Part shown: one piece after another, positions 18,063 to 27,833 of the stretch
Layout: every line of letters begins with the position of its first letter
How positions within the stretch are numbered: the stretch's first letter is position 1
Assembly: GCA_003576905.1 (NCBI GenBank)
Contig: QEVG01000016.1
Location: 25,772 to 89,771, forward strand
Direction: 5' to 3'
DNA from: Planctomycetota bacterium
Lineage (GTDB): Bacteria > Planctomycetota > Phycisphaerae > UBA1845 > UTPLA1
DNA length: 64,000 bases
The notes under the pieces: generated by a model
Told to the model about the DNA's origin: nothing
The model's database searches: none
Seen by the model: only the letters and a program-made list of their open reading frames with translations
Translations under genes and position numbers: made by a program

Positions 18063-19283
18063 CTACTTCTTTCCGGCCGAAGCGACTTCGCAGTACGCGT
18101 ATGGAAATGCCGCGTAAAACGCCGCGCAGTCCACGATGTGCTTGATCGGAACCGAGTCATTCACCGTGTGGGCCACCGATTCCGGCGCCGGGCCAAAGCC
18201 CACGCACGGGATGCCGAACATCCCGTTGATCGAAACGGCATTCGTGCTGAAGGTCCACCGCCCCACCTTCGGCGTACGCCCGTACAGCGCCTTGTACGTC
18301 CGCACTGCGGCTTGAACGGGCTTCGAGTCCTCCGTTACGACCCAGGTCGGAAAGTACTTCTCCGTCGGATACACCAGCCCCGTGAAGCTCGGCTGGCTGT
18401 ACATCGGCACCTCGACCTTCGCCGTCACGCCCGCGCGCTTCACCGCCTCGCGGACCTGCCGCACCGCCAGGTCCTTCGTCTCGCCCGTCGTCAGGCGCCG
18501 ATCGATGTGAATGTACGCGTGATCGGGAACGGCGTTCAGGCTCGGCGTCTTGCAGTCCCAGTACGAGACGGTGATCGTGCCATCTCCGAGAAACCTGTCC
18601 TTCGCGAGCTTGCCGTTGAGCGCTTCGATCTCCCGAACGATCCGGCTCATCTTGTAGATGGCGTTGTCGCCCAAGTGTGGCATCGACCCGTGACACGACC
18701 GACCCGTCACTGTCACGCCGATCTCCATGCGGCCGCGCTGCCCGCGCAGGATCCGGCAGTTGGTAGAATCCGTCACGACGACGACATCAGGCCGCAGCTT
18801 GTCCTCGTTCACGATGTACTGCCAGCAGAGTCCGTCGCAGTCTTCTTCCATGACCGTCACGACGATGTAGAGCGTGAATTCATCGAGCGGAAGCTTCAGA
18901 TCGCGGATGATCCGAGCGGCATAAACCATCGCCGGGATCGCCCCTTCCTGGTCCCCGGCCCCGCGTCCCCATACCTTTCCCCCGGCGACCTTGCCCTTGT
19001 ACGGATCGTGCTTCCACTCCTTCGGATTCCCGATGCCCACCGTGTCGCAATGCGCGTCGATCGCGATGACCTTTTTCCCGCGGCCGACCCGCCCGAACAG
19101 GTTGCCCATCGGATCGGTCCACACCCTGTCGAATGCACGCGTGGCCTGCATTTCCTTCTTGATCCGCGCGATCACCGGGCCTTCCTTCGAGCTTTCGCTG
19201 GGAATAGCGACGATGTCGCGGAGAAATCGAACCATGCGGTCCTGGTAGGATTTGGCGGCGGCGGTGACCAGCTTTGGGTCCAT
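18063..19283 (-). CDS. M20 family metallohydrolase, YgeY-like
   Basis: 406 aa from the ATG at 19283 (GGAAG upstream); a longer frame to 19355 has an unrelated leader. M20 zinc hydrolases cleave acyl or peptide bonds in small substrates. Metal ligands visible: DAHCDTVG (His, Asp), GAGDQEGA (Asp), MEEDCDG (catalytic Glu pair), and the final His in PESVAHTVNDSV. The internal dimerisation domain begins near GQRGRMEIGVTV. Sequence flavour is closest to the YgeY group, which public annotation names selenium metabolism-linked because of genomic co-occurrence, not demonstrated chemistry. Substrate is unknown. It is last in the minus-strand run after the pil genes, but a 168-nt gap separates them. Confidence 0.85.
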   Translation of the reverse strand: MDPKLVTAAAKSYQDRMVRFLRDIVAIPSESSKEGPVIARIKKEMQATRAFDRVWTDPMGNLFGRVGRGKKVIAIDAHCDTVGIGNPKEWKHDPYKGKVAGGKVWGRGAGDQEGAIPAMVYAARIIRDLKLPLDEFTLYIVVTVMEEDCDGLCWQYIVNEDKLRPDVVVVTDSTNCRILRGQRGRMEIGVTVTGRSCHGSMPHLGDNAIYKMSRIVREIEALNGKLAKDRFLGDGTITVSYWDCKTPSLNAVPDHAYIHIDRRLTTGETKDLAVRQVREAVKRAGVTAKVEVPMYSQPSFTGLVYPTEKYFPTWVVTEDSKPVQAAVRTYKALYGRTPKVGRWTFSTNAVSINGMFGIPCVGFGPAPESVAHTVNDSVPIKHIVDCAAFYAAFPYAYCEVASAGKK

Positions 19284-19451
19284 CGATGATATCTTCCTTT
19301 GAATTACAGGTCGCCGCGGTTCGACAACGAAGCCGCAGCGTCTGCCATTACGCATCGCGTAGATTAGCGGAGAGGATAGGTCGGTTCAACGCGGCTGCCA
19401 CCGCGCAGCCGGGCATGCGCCGCACGCGCGGCTCCCGTCCGGCAGGCGCGC

Positions 19452-21122
19452 TCAGCGCGAAGCGCTCTTCTGCTCGGAGAGCTTCTCGAGCACCTTGTCG
19501 GTCCGGTCAAGCGAGAGGATTCGCTCGCGAAGGATGCCGTCCGTCATGTCCATATAGATCATGGCGACGTCCTTCTTCCCGTTCACCACACGATCAAAGT
19601 CGATGTCCACGCACAAGGCGTTCGTGCTGAAGTCGCCCTTGGTCCCGCGCTTTTCCTTTCGGCCGATCTCCTCGCCGATCCGGATCCGATACTCATTTTT
19701 CTCCGTGCCGCGCCGGCCCACCTTGAAGACCGTCACCGTCACTTCGCCCTTCTTTTCGTCGGCCCTGGTCAGGTAGAAGTACGTGTCACCCGTAATCTCC
19801 ACGGGGCGGGACTCCGGCGACCAGCCGGAAAACACCGTCAGCTTTCGGGCGTCGTCCGGGTTTGACAACTCGCCCGGATTGCCCGCATAGACGTTGAACA
19901 CCTCGTACCGCATGCGATAGACATAGGTATGCCCCGGAAGGGCGTCGAGATCGTGCGCCACGATGGGCATGAGCCGCTCGGGCGAACGCGCAACGGCCGG
20001 TGCGGCCTCGCGCCGCTCCTTCGGCATCTTGCGGATGATCTCCTGCATTAAATCCTTCGCGGATTGCACCAGTTTGTCCGGCGCCCCCAGCGTTCCCGCC
20101 GCCGATCGGGCGAGAAGATAGGCGGCGTCGTAATCCCGATCCTTGAACGGCCGCTTGCCGCCCATGGCCGCCTTGGCCCGGTCAATCCACGACTTGGCGC
20201 GCCGCTCGGCCTCGCGCGCCGCGTCGGAGGGCGAGAGGTTGTCGGTGCGCTTCGGCGGCTCGTCGAGATAGGGCACCGGCGGAATGCTCGCCGCCGTGCT
20301 CGGCAGCTTCGGACGGCAAATCGGCTCCGCGCCGGTGCTGACGTTTCGGCGGAAGCTGTCGATCCCCTCGAATTTGAATGAGCCGCCGCCCCGGTCGATG
20401 AACTTCGGCCGCGTCATCGGCTTGAAGGGCAGGTACGTATTCACGTCCTCCCAGCCACGGCGCGGATCGTTCACATCCTTGCGCTGAAGGTGGACCTGCA
20501 CCACCTCGAGGTAGGAGCCGTCGGGGTAGTTTTCGGTGCGAAAGTTCGCATCCTGCTCGACGAGGTCCACCTGCGCGGCCACGGACACGTAAGGCTTCTT
20601 CACCTTCTTCGCATTAGCGCCCGGCGGACGGCCGTCGTACTCCTCAAACGTGGGTATCTCATTGGGAAAAGTCATTTCGACCGGTTCGCCGACGATGACC
20701 ATCGGGACACTCGGGGAAACAATCTGCGCGAGGTTGCGCCGCGACTCAGCGGAATCGCCGGATACCGCGACGTACGGCGGAGGAAACGGCACGGCGCGCG
20801 GCAGCATCGGCTCGACCTGCGCGATCTTGAGCAGCCCCTCGGCCGATTCGCCGTACCACTTCTGCATCAACGCCACCGGGTCCTTGGACGGGTCCTTCTT
20901 GACGGATTTCGTCTCCTGCGGCCGGGCGCTTTGCACCGCCTGCCGGGCCGAGTCGGCCGCCTCTCCCACCGATTGCACGAGCTGTGCCGGGCCCATTTCG
21001 TTGACCGCAAAGCGGCTCCCGCCGAGGGAATACGCCGCGGCGCCCGCCACCAGCGCGATACACAGCCCGAGTGTCAGCTTCTCGGCATGCAGATCGAAGA
21101 ATCCAGCCGTCTTCTTGGCCAC
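19452..21122 (-). CDS. Membrane-anchored protein of the pilM operon, unknown function
   Basis: 556 aa. A single N-terminal membrane segment (LGLCIALVAGAAAYSLGG, about 16-34) puts the rest in the periplasm. Charged and Pro-rich region to about 125, then mixed alpha/beta sequence; C-terminal part (about 390-530) is strand-rich (HTYVYRMRYEVFNVYAGNP, EITGDTYFYLTRADEKKGEV). I do not recognise a named family. Its place, third after pilM and a PilO-like protein, suggests the position PilP or another periplasmic alignment component would take; that is inference from gene order only. Confidence 0.7.
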   Translation of the reverse strand: MAKKTAGFFDLHAEKLTLGLCIALVAGAAAYSLGGSRFAVNEMGPAQLVQSVGEAADSARQAVQSARPQETKSVKKDPSKDPVALMQKWYGESAEGLLKIAQVEPMLPRAVPFPPPYVAVSGDSAESRRNLAQIVSPSVPMVIVGEPVEMTFPNEIPTFEEYDGRPPGANAKKVKKPYVSVAAQVDLVEQDANFRTENYPDGSYLEVVQVHLQRKDVNDPRRGWEDVNTYLPFKPMTRPKFIDRGGGSFKFEGIDSFRRNVSTGAEPICRPKLPSTAASIPPVPYLDEPPKRTDNLSPSDAAREAERRAKSWIDRAKAAMGGKRPFKDRDYDAAYLLARSAAGTLGAPDKLVQSAKDLMQEIIRKMPKERREAAPAVARSPERLMPIVAHDLDALPGHTYVYRMRYEVFNVYAGNPGELSNPDDARKLTVFSGWSPESRPVEITGDTYFYLTRADEKKGEVTVTVFKVGRRGTEKNEYRIRIGEEIGRKEKRGTKGDFSTNALCVDIDFDRVVNGKKDVAMIYMDMTDGILRERILSLDRTDKVLEKLSEQKSASR

Positions 21123-21185
21123 GCTTATCTCCTGCCGCTCGCTCGCTATCGCCGCGAAATAGGACCGCCGCCCGGTCCCCCCAAA

Positions 21186-22427
21186 TCAGGCCTTCGGGTC
21201 CTTGGCATCGGGGTTCTTGAGGACGTCCTTCAGCACCTTGGGAATCCACTCGTCGAAGACCTTGCGGAAATAGTACCCTTCGAACTCGATCCGCACTTCC
21301 AGGATCGGGCTTTCCCCATATACGTAGTCGTCCTGGATCGGATTCGGCTTTGCCAGCTCGTAGTGCACGTTGGTCGGCGTGTAAAAGCCCACCCGGCACA
21401 CCTCGTCGATGATCTGCGGTATCGCCGCCTCTTCGACGACCATCTCCAGCGCCACCGGCACCATGAACTTCTTTTCGTCATTGTTCGTCTGGGTGAACGA
21501 GACGCCGAAGTTGCCGGCGTTCGAACCGCCGCCCCGGCCGAGCCGGTTTTCAATGCAAAGCTTCGTCAGCCGTTTGACCGGCATATAGGCCACCCACGCC
21601 CGATCGGCCTGACCCGCCTTCTCCAGTTCCGCGGCGCGCTTCTCGTTCACCCGCGCGATCGCCGTAACCATGTCCTGCTGAATCCACAGCGACATCTGCG
21701 CCTGCCAGATATCGATCTCCGTCGGTACGTCCTGCTTGTCCGCGATGTAGTGCCGGCCGATCGCCCCGGGATCCAGATACATGTAGATCTTCCGCGCGAT
21801 TTCCTCTGCCAGCCGCGAGCGCGGATATTCTCGAAGAATCTCCGCCCGGCTGCGCTCCTTCTTCTTGTCGCTGGCCTCGGGCTCGACGGAACCTCCGCCC
21901 GGGCCCCAGGGCCGCCAGTCTGTCCCCTGCACGCCGCGCTTGAGCGCGTCCCATCGCTCGAAAAAGTCCTTGACCTCGTCCGGCGTTGCCTTGTCGCGCG
22001 CACGCAAACGCCGCGGAAGTTCGGCAAAGGCCTCGATGTACTTGGCCCGAAAGCTGATCGCGTCCGCGTTGCTGGCGGGCTGAGGAAGCACATTGGGAAT
22101 CAGGGGGGCACGAAGGACCGGCGTGCGCTTTCCGCTCTCGTCCACCTTTTCGTAGAAAGGGTTGTACCGCTGCATCGCAAGCGCCGCGTTCATCGATTCT
22201 TCGAATTCGGCGTTTGTGTCGGCAATCTCCTTCGCACGGGCCTCGATCACGCTCATGTTGGCCGCGCCGCGCTGGGCGCCCACCACGCTGTTCTTCAGGC
22301 GATCGATCGCCTGCATCTTTTCCGTGATCTCCGCGCCCGCCATGTAAAAGTAGCCTCCCATTCCCAGGGAACCCAGGCAGACGAGGCAGAACGCGATGAT
22401 TCGCCAGTATTTCTTCAGCAGGTCCAT
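21186..22427 (-). CDS. PilO-like inner membrane assembly protein (putative)
   Basis: 413 aa. N-terminal membrane helix (IIAFCLVCLGSLGMGGYFYMAG, about 10-31) followed by a predicted coiled coil (to about 75), then a long periplasmic region ending in a ferredoxin-like mix of strands (YYFRKVFDEWIPKVLKDVL). A short cytoplasmic N-terminus, one membrane helix and a coiled coil are the architecture of PilO in type IV pilus alignment complexes. It is about twice the size of PilO. It is 80 nt after pilM and 63 nt before the next gene, so one operon. Confidence 0.6.
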   Translation of the reverse strand: MDLLKKYWRIIAFCLVCLGSLGMGGYFYMAGAEITEKMQAIDRLKNSVVGAQRGAANMSVIEARAKEIADTNAEFEESMNAALAMQRYNPFYEKVDESGKRTPVLRAPLIPNVLPQPASNADAISFRAKYIEAFAELPRRLRARDKATPDEVKDFFERWDALKRGVQGTDWRPWGPGGGSVEPEASDKKKERSRAEILREYPRSRLAEEIARKIYMYLDPGAIGRHYIADKQDVPTEIDIWQAQMSLWIQQDMVTAIARVNEKRAAELEKAGQADRAWVAYMPVKRLTKLCIENRLGRGGGSNAGNFGVSFTQTNNDEKKFMVPVALEMVVEEAAIPQIIDEVCRVGFYTPTNVHYELAKPNPIQDDYVYGESPILEVRIEFEGYYFRKVFDEWIPKVLKDVLKNPDAKDPKA

Positions 22428-22507
22428 TTACCACTGCTCCGCGTTGGCGTCGTATCCTCTTGGCCGCTGCGCGGCGCGCCCGAACCGGGCCGGCGCCGGC
22501 CGTTTCT

Positions 22508-24727
22508 CTAGCCCTGTCGCGCCGGCGCGCCCCCGCCCGTCCCTTGCGCCTGGCCCGGCTTCGCCTCGGCAGGTTTTTCCTTGTACTCCTCCGGAACCAG
22601 CGCCGGGGGCGTGTCACTCCTGCGGATCACGATGTGCAGCTCAAACCGCTGGTCCGACTCCATCGGCTCTTCCGTCAGAGGATCAACCGTCTTGTACTTT
22701 TCCCGGAGCCGCTGAATCTCGTCCGAGATCGATCCCCCGGTGTCTCCGCTGTCGCTCGGCCCTCCGAAGCCCGGCATGCCCGGCACGCCGCCTCCGCGCC
22801 CCCCGCGACCGCCGCCGCCCCTTCCGCCTCCGCCCGCGCCGCCTCCGCCGCCGCCCGCGGGGCGCCCGCCGCCGCGGCCGCCTCGGTTTTCGCGGTCATC
22901 GCCGCCCTTGGGCGCCGTCAAATCCGGCGTCTGTATCGGCTTCTTGCGTTCCATCACCTGCGCCAGCGTCACGTTGTCCACGTGAATCCCGAAACCGGGC
23001 ACGCGGCCGATACGCTCAAGCGATTTGATCAGGTTCTCCTCGATCCACTTTGCCGGCTGCGCCATGGTCGTCCCGCCGTATATACGGATCGCCCATCCTT
23101 CGCGGCCCTTGCCGCCCTTTGCCGGCATTTCGAACACCGCGGCGGGGTCAACCGGGTGATAGATCATGTCAAGCTGTTCGATCCAGATGTCCTCCCGCTC
23201 CCCACGCTCGATCTGCCGCGCGGCGTCAAGGTACTCGCGCGGACTGGTGGCCTTTGCGAAGCTCTCGGGGCGTGCCGCCGCGAACGAACTGTGAATGATC
23301 TTAAGAATACGCGGGACGAATATGTTGTTCTCGGGCAGCTTCGCCATTGCCGTCAGCGTGGCCTGGTCGCCCTTCCTCATGCTGTCGAGGCTGCTGAGCT
23401 TAGTCGTGAAAAACTGGGCCGCGCCGGCGATCTTGGCCGCCTTTTCCACCGGTGAATCGGTGCCGGGATTGCTGATGATGCCCTCCGCCTGCTGCGTCGT
23501 CGCCGCCCGGATGATGTCGATGTTCTGCATGCTGCCGAGACCGGCCTGGAGCTGGTTGCTCGCCATGAGATTGCCGACCCAGATCGACGCGCCGGCCAGC
23601 GCCATGCATGCGGCGGACGCCGCGAACCACGGCCGCTTCTTTCGCCAGAGAATTGTGCGCTGAACCTCGAGCGGCAGCAGGCTCGACGAGACCGCCGCCA
23701 GCCCAAGACCCTGAAGGGCAAGCCCGTACACAACCGGAAGGCTGAGGATGTTGTCCACGAAACCCGGCGATTTCTCCTGCCCCCCCGTCGTAAGCTTCTT
23801 GAACCCCGAAAAGCGATCGACCTCGAGCTGAAGGTTTTGCTGGAGAAACTTCTGAAGCCCGGGCAGCTTGAAGGCGTTGCCCATTCCGATCACGCGGCCG
23901 ATCTTTGCATCGCGGTGGGTCGACGTGTAATACCCGACGGACCGCTGCACTTCGGAAACAAGGTCGGCAAACACCGGGCGCATCGCCTGAAACACCTGCC
24001 GGGCGTATTTCGACGTCGCCGCGGTGCGCTTCAGCTTTTCCGCCTTCGCGAAAGAGATCTTGAATGCGCTCACAAGGGCCTCGGTGAACCGGTTGCCCCC
24101 GATCGGAATCGGCCGCGCCCAGATGCGGTTCTGCTCCATGATGATCAGGTCGGTCGCCAGGGCCCCCATGTCGAGGAGAACGATTGACTCGGGCATGTCG
24201 GCCGGCTGCTCGAACCGCGCGGCGTTGTAGGACGCCATCGGCGACGTCTGGACGATCATGGGCTCGATGCCCAGGTCTGTGAACGTCGTGAGGTAGTTGC
24301 GGATCAGCTCCTTGCGAATCGCGAAGATGCCCACTTCGACGTCGGGCGAGTCCTTGTCCGTAAACACCTGGTAGTCCCAGACCACCTCGTCGATGTCGAA
24401 GGGAATCTGCTGCGTCGCCTCGTACTGAACCATGTCCGGGATCTTCTTGGGCTCGACCGGCGGCATCTTCGTGAAACGCGTCAGCGTCTGCTGGCCGGGA
24501 ACGGAGAGGACCACGCGGGCGTCGGACAGGTTGTTGCGCGAGATGAAGGTCTTAAGAGACTCGATGATCACGGCGGTCGAGTCTCCCTCGACCTGGGAGA
24601 GAATCTGGGAATGCTCCACCACGTCAAAAGCGAGAAGTTCGACCTGGTCGCCGGCCCGCTGGAGCTTGATCGCCTTTAGCAGGCACTGGCCGACGTCGAT
24701 GCCCCAGACCGCTTGCTTGGAAGCCAT
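22508..24727 (-). CDS. pilM: PilM-like ATPase fused to a PilN-like membrane region with poly-Gly linker
   Basis: 739 aa. Residues 1-350 are PilM, an actin-like ATP-binding protein of the type IV pilus inner-membrane platform: GIDVGQCLLKAIKL (phosphate 1), VVLSVPGQQTLTRFTKMPPV, LDMGALATDLIIME (phosphate 2) and GMGNAFKLPGLQKFL. Then LLPLEVQRTILWRKKRPWF and a membrane helix near 365-390, much as PilN begins, followed by a periplasmic stretch. Residues about 607-656 are nearly all Gly/Arg/Pro. In most bacteria PilM and PilN are separate and bind through the PilN N-terminal tail; here they appear joined. It leads the three-gene minus-strand operon. Confidence 0.8.
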   Translation of the reverse strand: MASKQAVWGIDVGQCLLKAIKLQRAGDQVELLAFDVVEHSQILSQVEGDSTAVIIESLKTFISRNNLSDARVVLSVPGQQTLTRFTKMPPVEPKKIPDMVQYEATQQIPFDIDEVVWDYQVFTDKDSPDVEVGIFAIRKELIRNYLTTFTDLGIEPMIVQTSPMASYNAARFEQPADMPESIVLLDMGALATDLIIMEQNRIWARPIPIGGNRFTEALVSAFKISFAKAEKLKRTAATSKYARQVFQAMRPVFADLVSEVQRSVGYYTSTHRDAKIGRVIGMGNAFKLPGLQKFLQQNLQLEVDRFSGFKKLTTGGQEKSPGFVDNILSLPVVYGLALQGLGLAAVSSSLLPLEVQRTILWRKKRPWFAASAACMALAGASIWVGNLMASNQLQAGLGSMQNIDIIRAATTQQAEGIISNPGTDSPVEKAAKIAGAAQFFTTKLSSLDSMRKGDQATLTAMAKLPENNIFVPRILKIIHSSFAAARPESFAKATSPREYLDAARQIERGEREDIWIEQLDMIYHPVDPAAVFEMPAKGGKGREGWAIRIYGGTTMAQPAKWIEENLIKSLERIGRVPGFGIHVDNVTLAQVMERKKPIQTPDLTAPKGGDDRENRGGRGGGRPAGGGGGGAGGGGRGGGGRGGRGGGVPGMPGFGGPSDSGDTGGSISDEIQRLREKYKTVDPLTEEPMESDQRFELHIVIRRSDTPPALVPEEYKEKPAEAKPGQAQGTGGGAPARQG

Positions 24728-25033
24728 GACTTACTCCCGGCGTCAGCCGCGACGACACCTGCATTTCAGGCGGGCACGCATCGATCGCGACTGGCTATCT
24801 CTTGCAGGCAACCGTCGCCACCGAAGTCTTGCGGAGGGCGGATTGGCAATCTCTGGCGGACGGAAGCAGGATGGTCCAATGGCCGCGGGTGCCGCGGCAG
24901 CCAACCGGCATGGGCGGGCGGGGTCACCTGTCAACATACTTTATATGAGCCGCCGGAGGCAGTCAACGCGAACGCGGGATTCTCGGACGCCGGACCCCTC
25001 GCCAAAGCCCCTCGCCCGGTGCATATTCTCGCA
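24728..25033. other. Divergent intergenic region, pilM-like / sodium symporter
   Basis: 306 nt between divergent starts. An AT-rich patch, TACTTTATATGAG, lies near 24938-24950 and is the likeliest melting region for a promoter, but I could not pair it with a convincing -35 on either strand. No RNA gene, repeat or extra ORF with a ribosome binding site is visible. Confidence 0.4.
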
Positions 25034-26767
25034 ATGGACGTCCATCTCCTTGCGCAGACTCCCGTCGGCTTCAACTGGATCGACTGGGGCGTCGTCGCCG
25101 GATACCTCGTTCTCACCACCGTCCTCGGCGCCCGGCTGGCCGGGAAACAGGCGACCATTCGCGACTTCTTCCTGGGAGGCCGCAAGCTCCCCTGGTGGGC
25201 GGTCTGCGGCTCGACCATCGCCACCGAGGTCTCTACCGCCACGTTTCTCGTCGTGCCCACCCTGAGCTTCGCCGCCGGCGGCAACCTGACATACCTTCAA
25301 TTCGCAATTGGGAGCATCATCGCCCGAGTCATCGTGGGCCTCTATTTCGTCCCGAGGTTTTACGAACGCGAGATCTACAGCCCCTACGACTACGTCGGCA
25401 ACCGGCTCGGACGCCGCGTCAAGACCGTGACCACGGGGCTGTTTCTCATCGGGGCGATTCTCGGACAAGGCGCGCGGCTTTACACCAGCGCCTTCGCCCT
25501 GGCGATCGTGGCGGACGTCCCGCTGTCGACGGCCATCTGGCTCATGGGCGGTTTCAGCGTCCTTTGGGCGATGATCGGGGGCATCACCATGGTCATCTGG
25601 ACCGACGTGATCCAGTTCGTCATCCTCATGACGGGCGCGGCCGTGGCCCTTGGTTACGCCGTGCTGAGCATTCCCGCGCCCCTCGCGGATGTCGTCTCCA
25701 TGGCATCGGAGGCGGGAAAGTTTCAGATCCTCAATCTCTCAACCGACCTTTCGGTCCCCTACACGCTCTGGGCAGGGCTTCTTGCGATTCCGTTCACGAA
25801 TCTCGCCGCCTTCGGCACCGATCAGGTCAACGCCCAGCGGATGTTCTGCTGCCGCAACCAGGGCGACGCGGCCAAGTCCATGATCGTCAGCAGCGTGGGC
25901 ATCAGCATTGCCCTGATCATGCTTCTCGTCGGCATTGCGCTCCATGCGTACTTCCAGTACTCCCCCTTCACTCCCGAGGAGGCCGCCCGCTACAACGAGA
26001 AACCCACCTACCTCCTGCCCATCTTCATCGTGCGCGCGCTGCCCATCGGCGTCCGCGGCATCATCGTCGCCGCCATCTTCGCCGCCGCCGTCTCGACCCT
26101 GGAGTCCGTCCTCGCCGCCCTCGCCCAGACGACGAGCGAGCCGTTCCTCAAACGATTTGCGAAACCCAGGGGGCGCGGAGCCTGGTGGCGCGGCGAGGTG
26201 GCCATCTCGAAGATCCTCGTTCTGGCGTGGGGCGTCGTCCTGTGCGGAATGGCGATGCTTTCCATCGAGATGGACAAGCGCTACGCCAATACGATTGACT
26301 TCGTGCTTGCCCTCGCCAGTTACACCGCCGGCCCGCTCCTCGGAATCTTCCTGCTGGCGTTTCTCCCCAACCCGCCGAGCGATCGGGGCCTTCCCTGGGC
26401 CGTGCCCCTGGCGGTTCTCGCCGTCTTTGCCATGCTTCAGCGCGACATCCCGCTGACCCTGCCCGCCGGATTGACAGTCAACTTCGCCGACTGGGTCGTC
26501 TGGATGGGCTGCCTCATCGCTCTCTCGCTCGGCCTGCTGCGCCTCCATGGAGACGTGCGCAAAGTCTCGGCCCTGACGTTCGCGGTGATCGCCATCGTCG
26601 GCCTGCACCTCTGGCAGGTCGGCGTCGACGACCTCGGCCGGCCGAAGTATCCCGCCTACCCGTGGTCCTATCCCGTCGGACCGCTCTTCACCTTCGGTCT
26701 CGGCTACGTCCTGGGTCAGGCCGACGCTCCGCGCGCAAAGGCAACGCCGCGGCGGAAGCGCGCATAA
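25034..26767 (+). CDS. Sodium:solute symporter (SSS) family transporter
   Basis: 577 aa from the ATG at 25034; an in-frame extension to 24713 is low-complexity and not family-like. Around 13 hydrophobic segments with the SSS signatures: N-terminal DFFLGGRKLPWWAVCGSTIATEV, WTDVIQFVILMTG in the middle, and the FGTDQVNAQRMF segment after the sixth-seventh helices, which is typical of SGLT-like proteins. Imports a small solute (sugar, amino acid or similar) with Na+; the substrate cannot be read from sequence. No sensor or enzyme gene is adjacent to suggest it. Confidence 0.88.
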   Translation: MDVHLLAQTPVGFNWIDWGVVAGYLVLTTVLGARLAGKQATIRDFFLGGRKLPWWAVCGSTIATEVSTATFLVVPTLSFAAGGNLTYLQFAIGSIIARVIVGLYFVPRFYEREIYSPYDYVGNRLGRRVKTVTTGLFLIGAILGQGARLYTSAFALAIVADVPLSTAIWLMGGFSVLWAMIGGITMVIWTDVIQFVILMTGAAVALGYAVLSIPAPLADVVSMASEAGKFQILNLSTDLSVPYTLWAGLLAIPFTNLAAFGTDQVNAQRMFCCRNQGDAAKSMIVSSVGISIALIMLLVGIALHAYFQYSPFTPEEAARYNEKPTYLLPIFIVRALPIGVRGIIVAAIFAAAVSTLESVLAALAQTTSEPFLKRFAKPRGRGAWWRGEVAISKILVLAWGVVLCGMAMLSIEMDKRYANTIDFVLALASYTAGPLLGIFLLAFLPNPPSDRGLPWAVPLAVLAVFAMLQRDIPLTLPAGLTVNFADWVVWMGCLIALSLGLLRLHGDVRKVSALTFAVIAIVGLHLWQVGVDDLGRPKYPAYPWSYPVGPLFTFGLGYVLGQADAPRAKATPRRKRA

Positions 26768-26878
26768 GGAAGGCCCGATGACGCGCCAGCGCCACCGGGC
26801 CGGAAGTTTCTCACGATCTGAACCTGCCGAAACACGACTGCTGAGCGCGGTTGCTTGTGCCGCCCGGCAAAATGCCGG

Positions 26879-27760
26879 TCAATCCTCCATCGGGGCCGCG
26901 GCCATCGTTCCCATCGAACGATCGGCCGGCGCGGCGCTCATGCTCGAATCCATGCCGGGGATGCGATCCTTTCGTGAGACAAGGAATATCTCAACGCGAC
27001 GATTCTGCTCCGCGCCGCCGCTTGGAGGATTCGGAACGCGCGGGCGGAACTCCCCGTAACCCATGACGGCCATGCGGTGCTGATCGACGCCGTTGTCGCG
27101 CAGCTTGAACATGACGCCAATGGCACGGTGCGCCGACAGGTGCCAGTTCGTCGGGTGCAGCCGGGCTGTCACCGGACCGATGCGCAGGTTGTCGGTGTGC
27201 CCCACCACCACGACGTCAAACTGACTGGCCGCCGGCGAGTTCACAATGCTCGAGAACGCACGGAGGGCCTCGTCGACCGTCGCCTGCACGTCGGCGCTTC
27301 CCTTGGCAAACGTCAGGTCGCTCTTCCAGCGCACAGCGCCCTGCTTTTCGTCATATTCAATCGCGTCGGGATACTTGGCCGCCAGCTCCTTGAGAGCGCG
27401 ATCAAGTTCCGGCGGCAGCTTGACCTCGACCACCTCCACTTTGCCTACGCCCCGGGCGAGCTGGTCGATATTGGCCTGGAGTTTCTTTACAAACGCGTCG
27501 AGCCGTTCGTTCTCGCCGCGCAGCGTTTCGGCATAGGCCGTCTTCGTGTCGAGTTCACGGCGAATCGCCTCGCGCTCGGCCTCCAGTGCCTGATTCTTGG
27601 CACGCTCGTCGGCCAGGTCGCGCTCGCAGGTGTCGCCCTGCTCCACCGCCTTGCGCCGCGCGAAGTCGGTCCGAAGGTACTCATCGCGAGCGACACACCC
27701 CAGGGATGTGATTGTCCCCGCGATCCCCGCCAGCACGCACATCGTCCTTACGCCACGCAT
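26879..27760 (-). CDS. OmpA-like lipoprotein with coiled coil (Pal/MotB type)
   Basis: 293 aa from the ATG at 27760, with GGAGGA 7-8 nt upstream. N-terminal signal with a possible lipobox ending SLGC (Cys22); the -3 residue is not the usual Leu, so lipidation is likely but not certain. A coiled coil (about 30-105) is followed by an OmpA C-terminal peptidoglycan-binding domain: VVVVGHTDNLRIG, WHLSAHRAIGVM, VMGYGEFRP and QNRRVEIFLV. Probably tethers outer membrane and peptidoglycan. The Met/Ala-rich last 25 residues are likely unstructured. A promoter is visible upstream (27834-27862). Confidence 0.88.
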   Translation of the reverse strand: MRGVRTMCVLAGIAGTITSLGCVARDEYLRTDFARRKAVEQGDTCERDLADERAKNQALEAEREAIRRELDTKTAYAETLRGENERLDAFVKKLQANIDQLARGVGKVEVVEVKLPPELDRALKELAAKYPDAIEYDEKQGAVRWKSDLTFAKGSADVQATVDEALRAFSSIVNSPAASQFDVVVVGHTDNLRIGPVTARLHPTNWHLSAHRAIGVMFKLRDNGVDQHRMAVMGYGEFRPRVPNPPSGGAEQNRRVEIFLVSRKDRIPGMDSSMSAAPADRSMGTMAAAPMED

Positions 27761-27833
27761 GATGATCCTCCGTGTAACGATCCGTCGTCGCGGCCATCTC
27801 CGCGAAGAGCCGCATCCTGCACGATCCGCGGTC

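Noticed and set aside
18063..19283. YgeY-like hydrolase as a selenoprotein linked to the tRNA-Sec
   Set aside because: The frame has no in-frame TGA and the usual metal ligands are intact. The 'selenium-linked' label comes from co-occurrence only, and the tRNA is 28 kb away.
20490..22511. 673-codon plus-strand frame opposite the pil operon
   Set aside because: Composition is Arg/Leu/His-rich without conserved motifs; the minus-strand genes have membrane segments and tight spacing.
22760..22905. Repetitive GC-rich tract resembling a tandem repeat or CRISPR
   Set aside because: It is the in-frame poly-Gly/Arg linker of the PilM-like protein; no regular spacer-repeat unit exists. No CRISPR array was found anywhere in the window.
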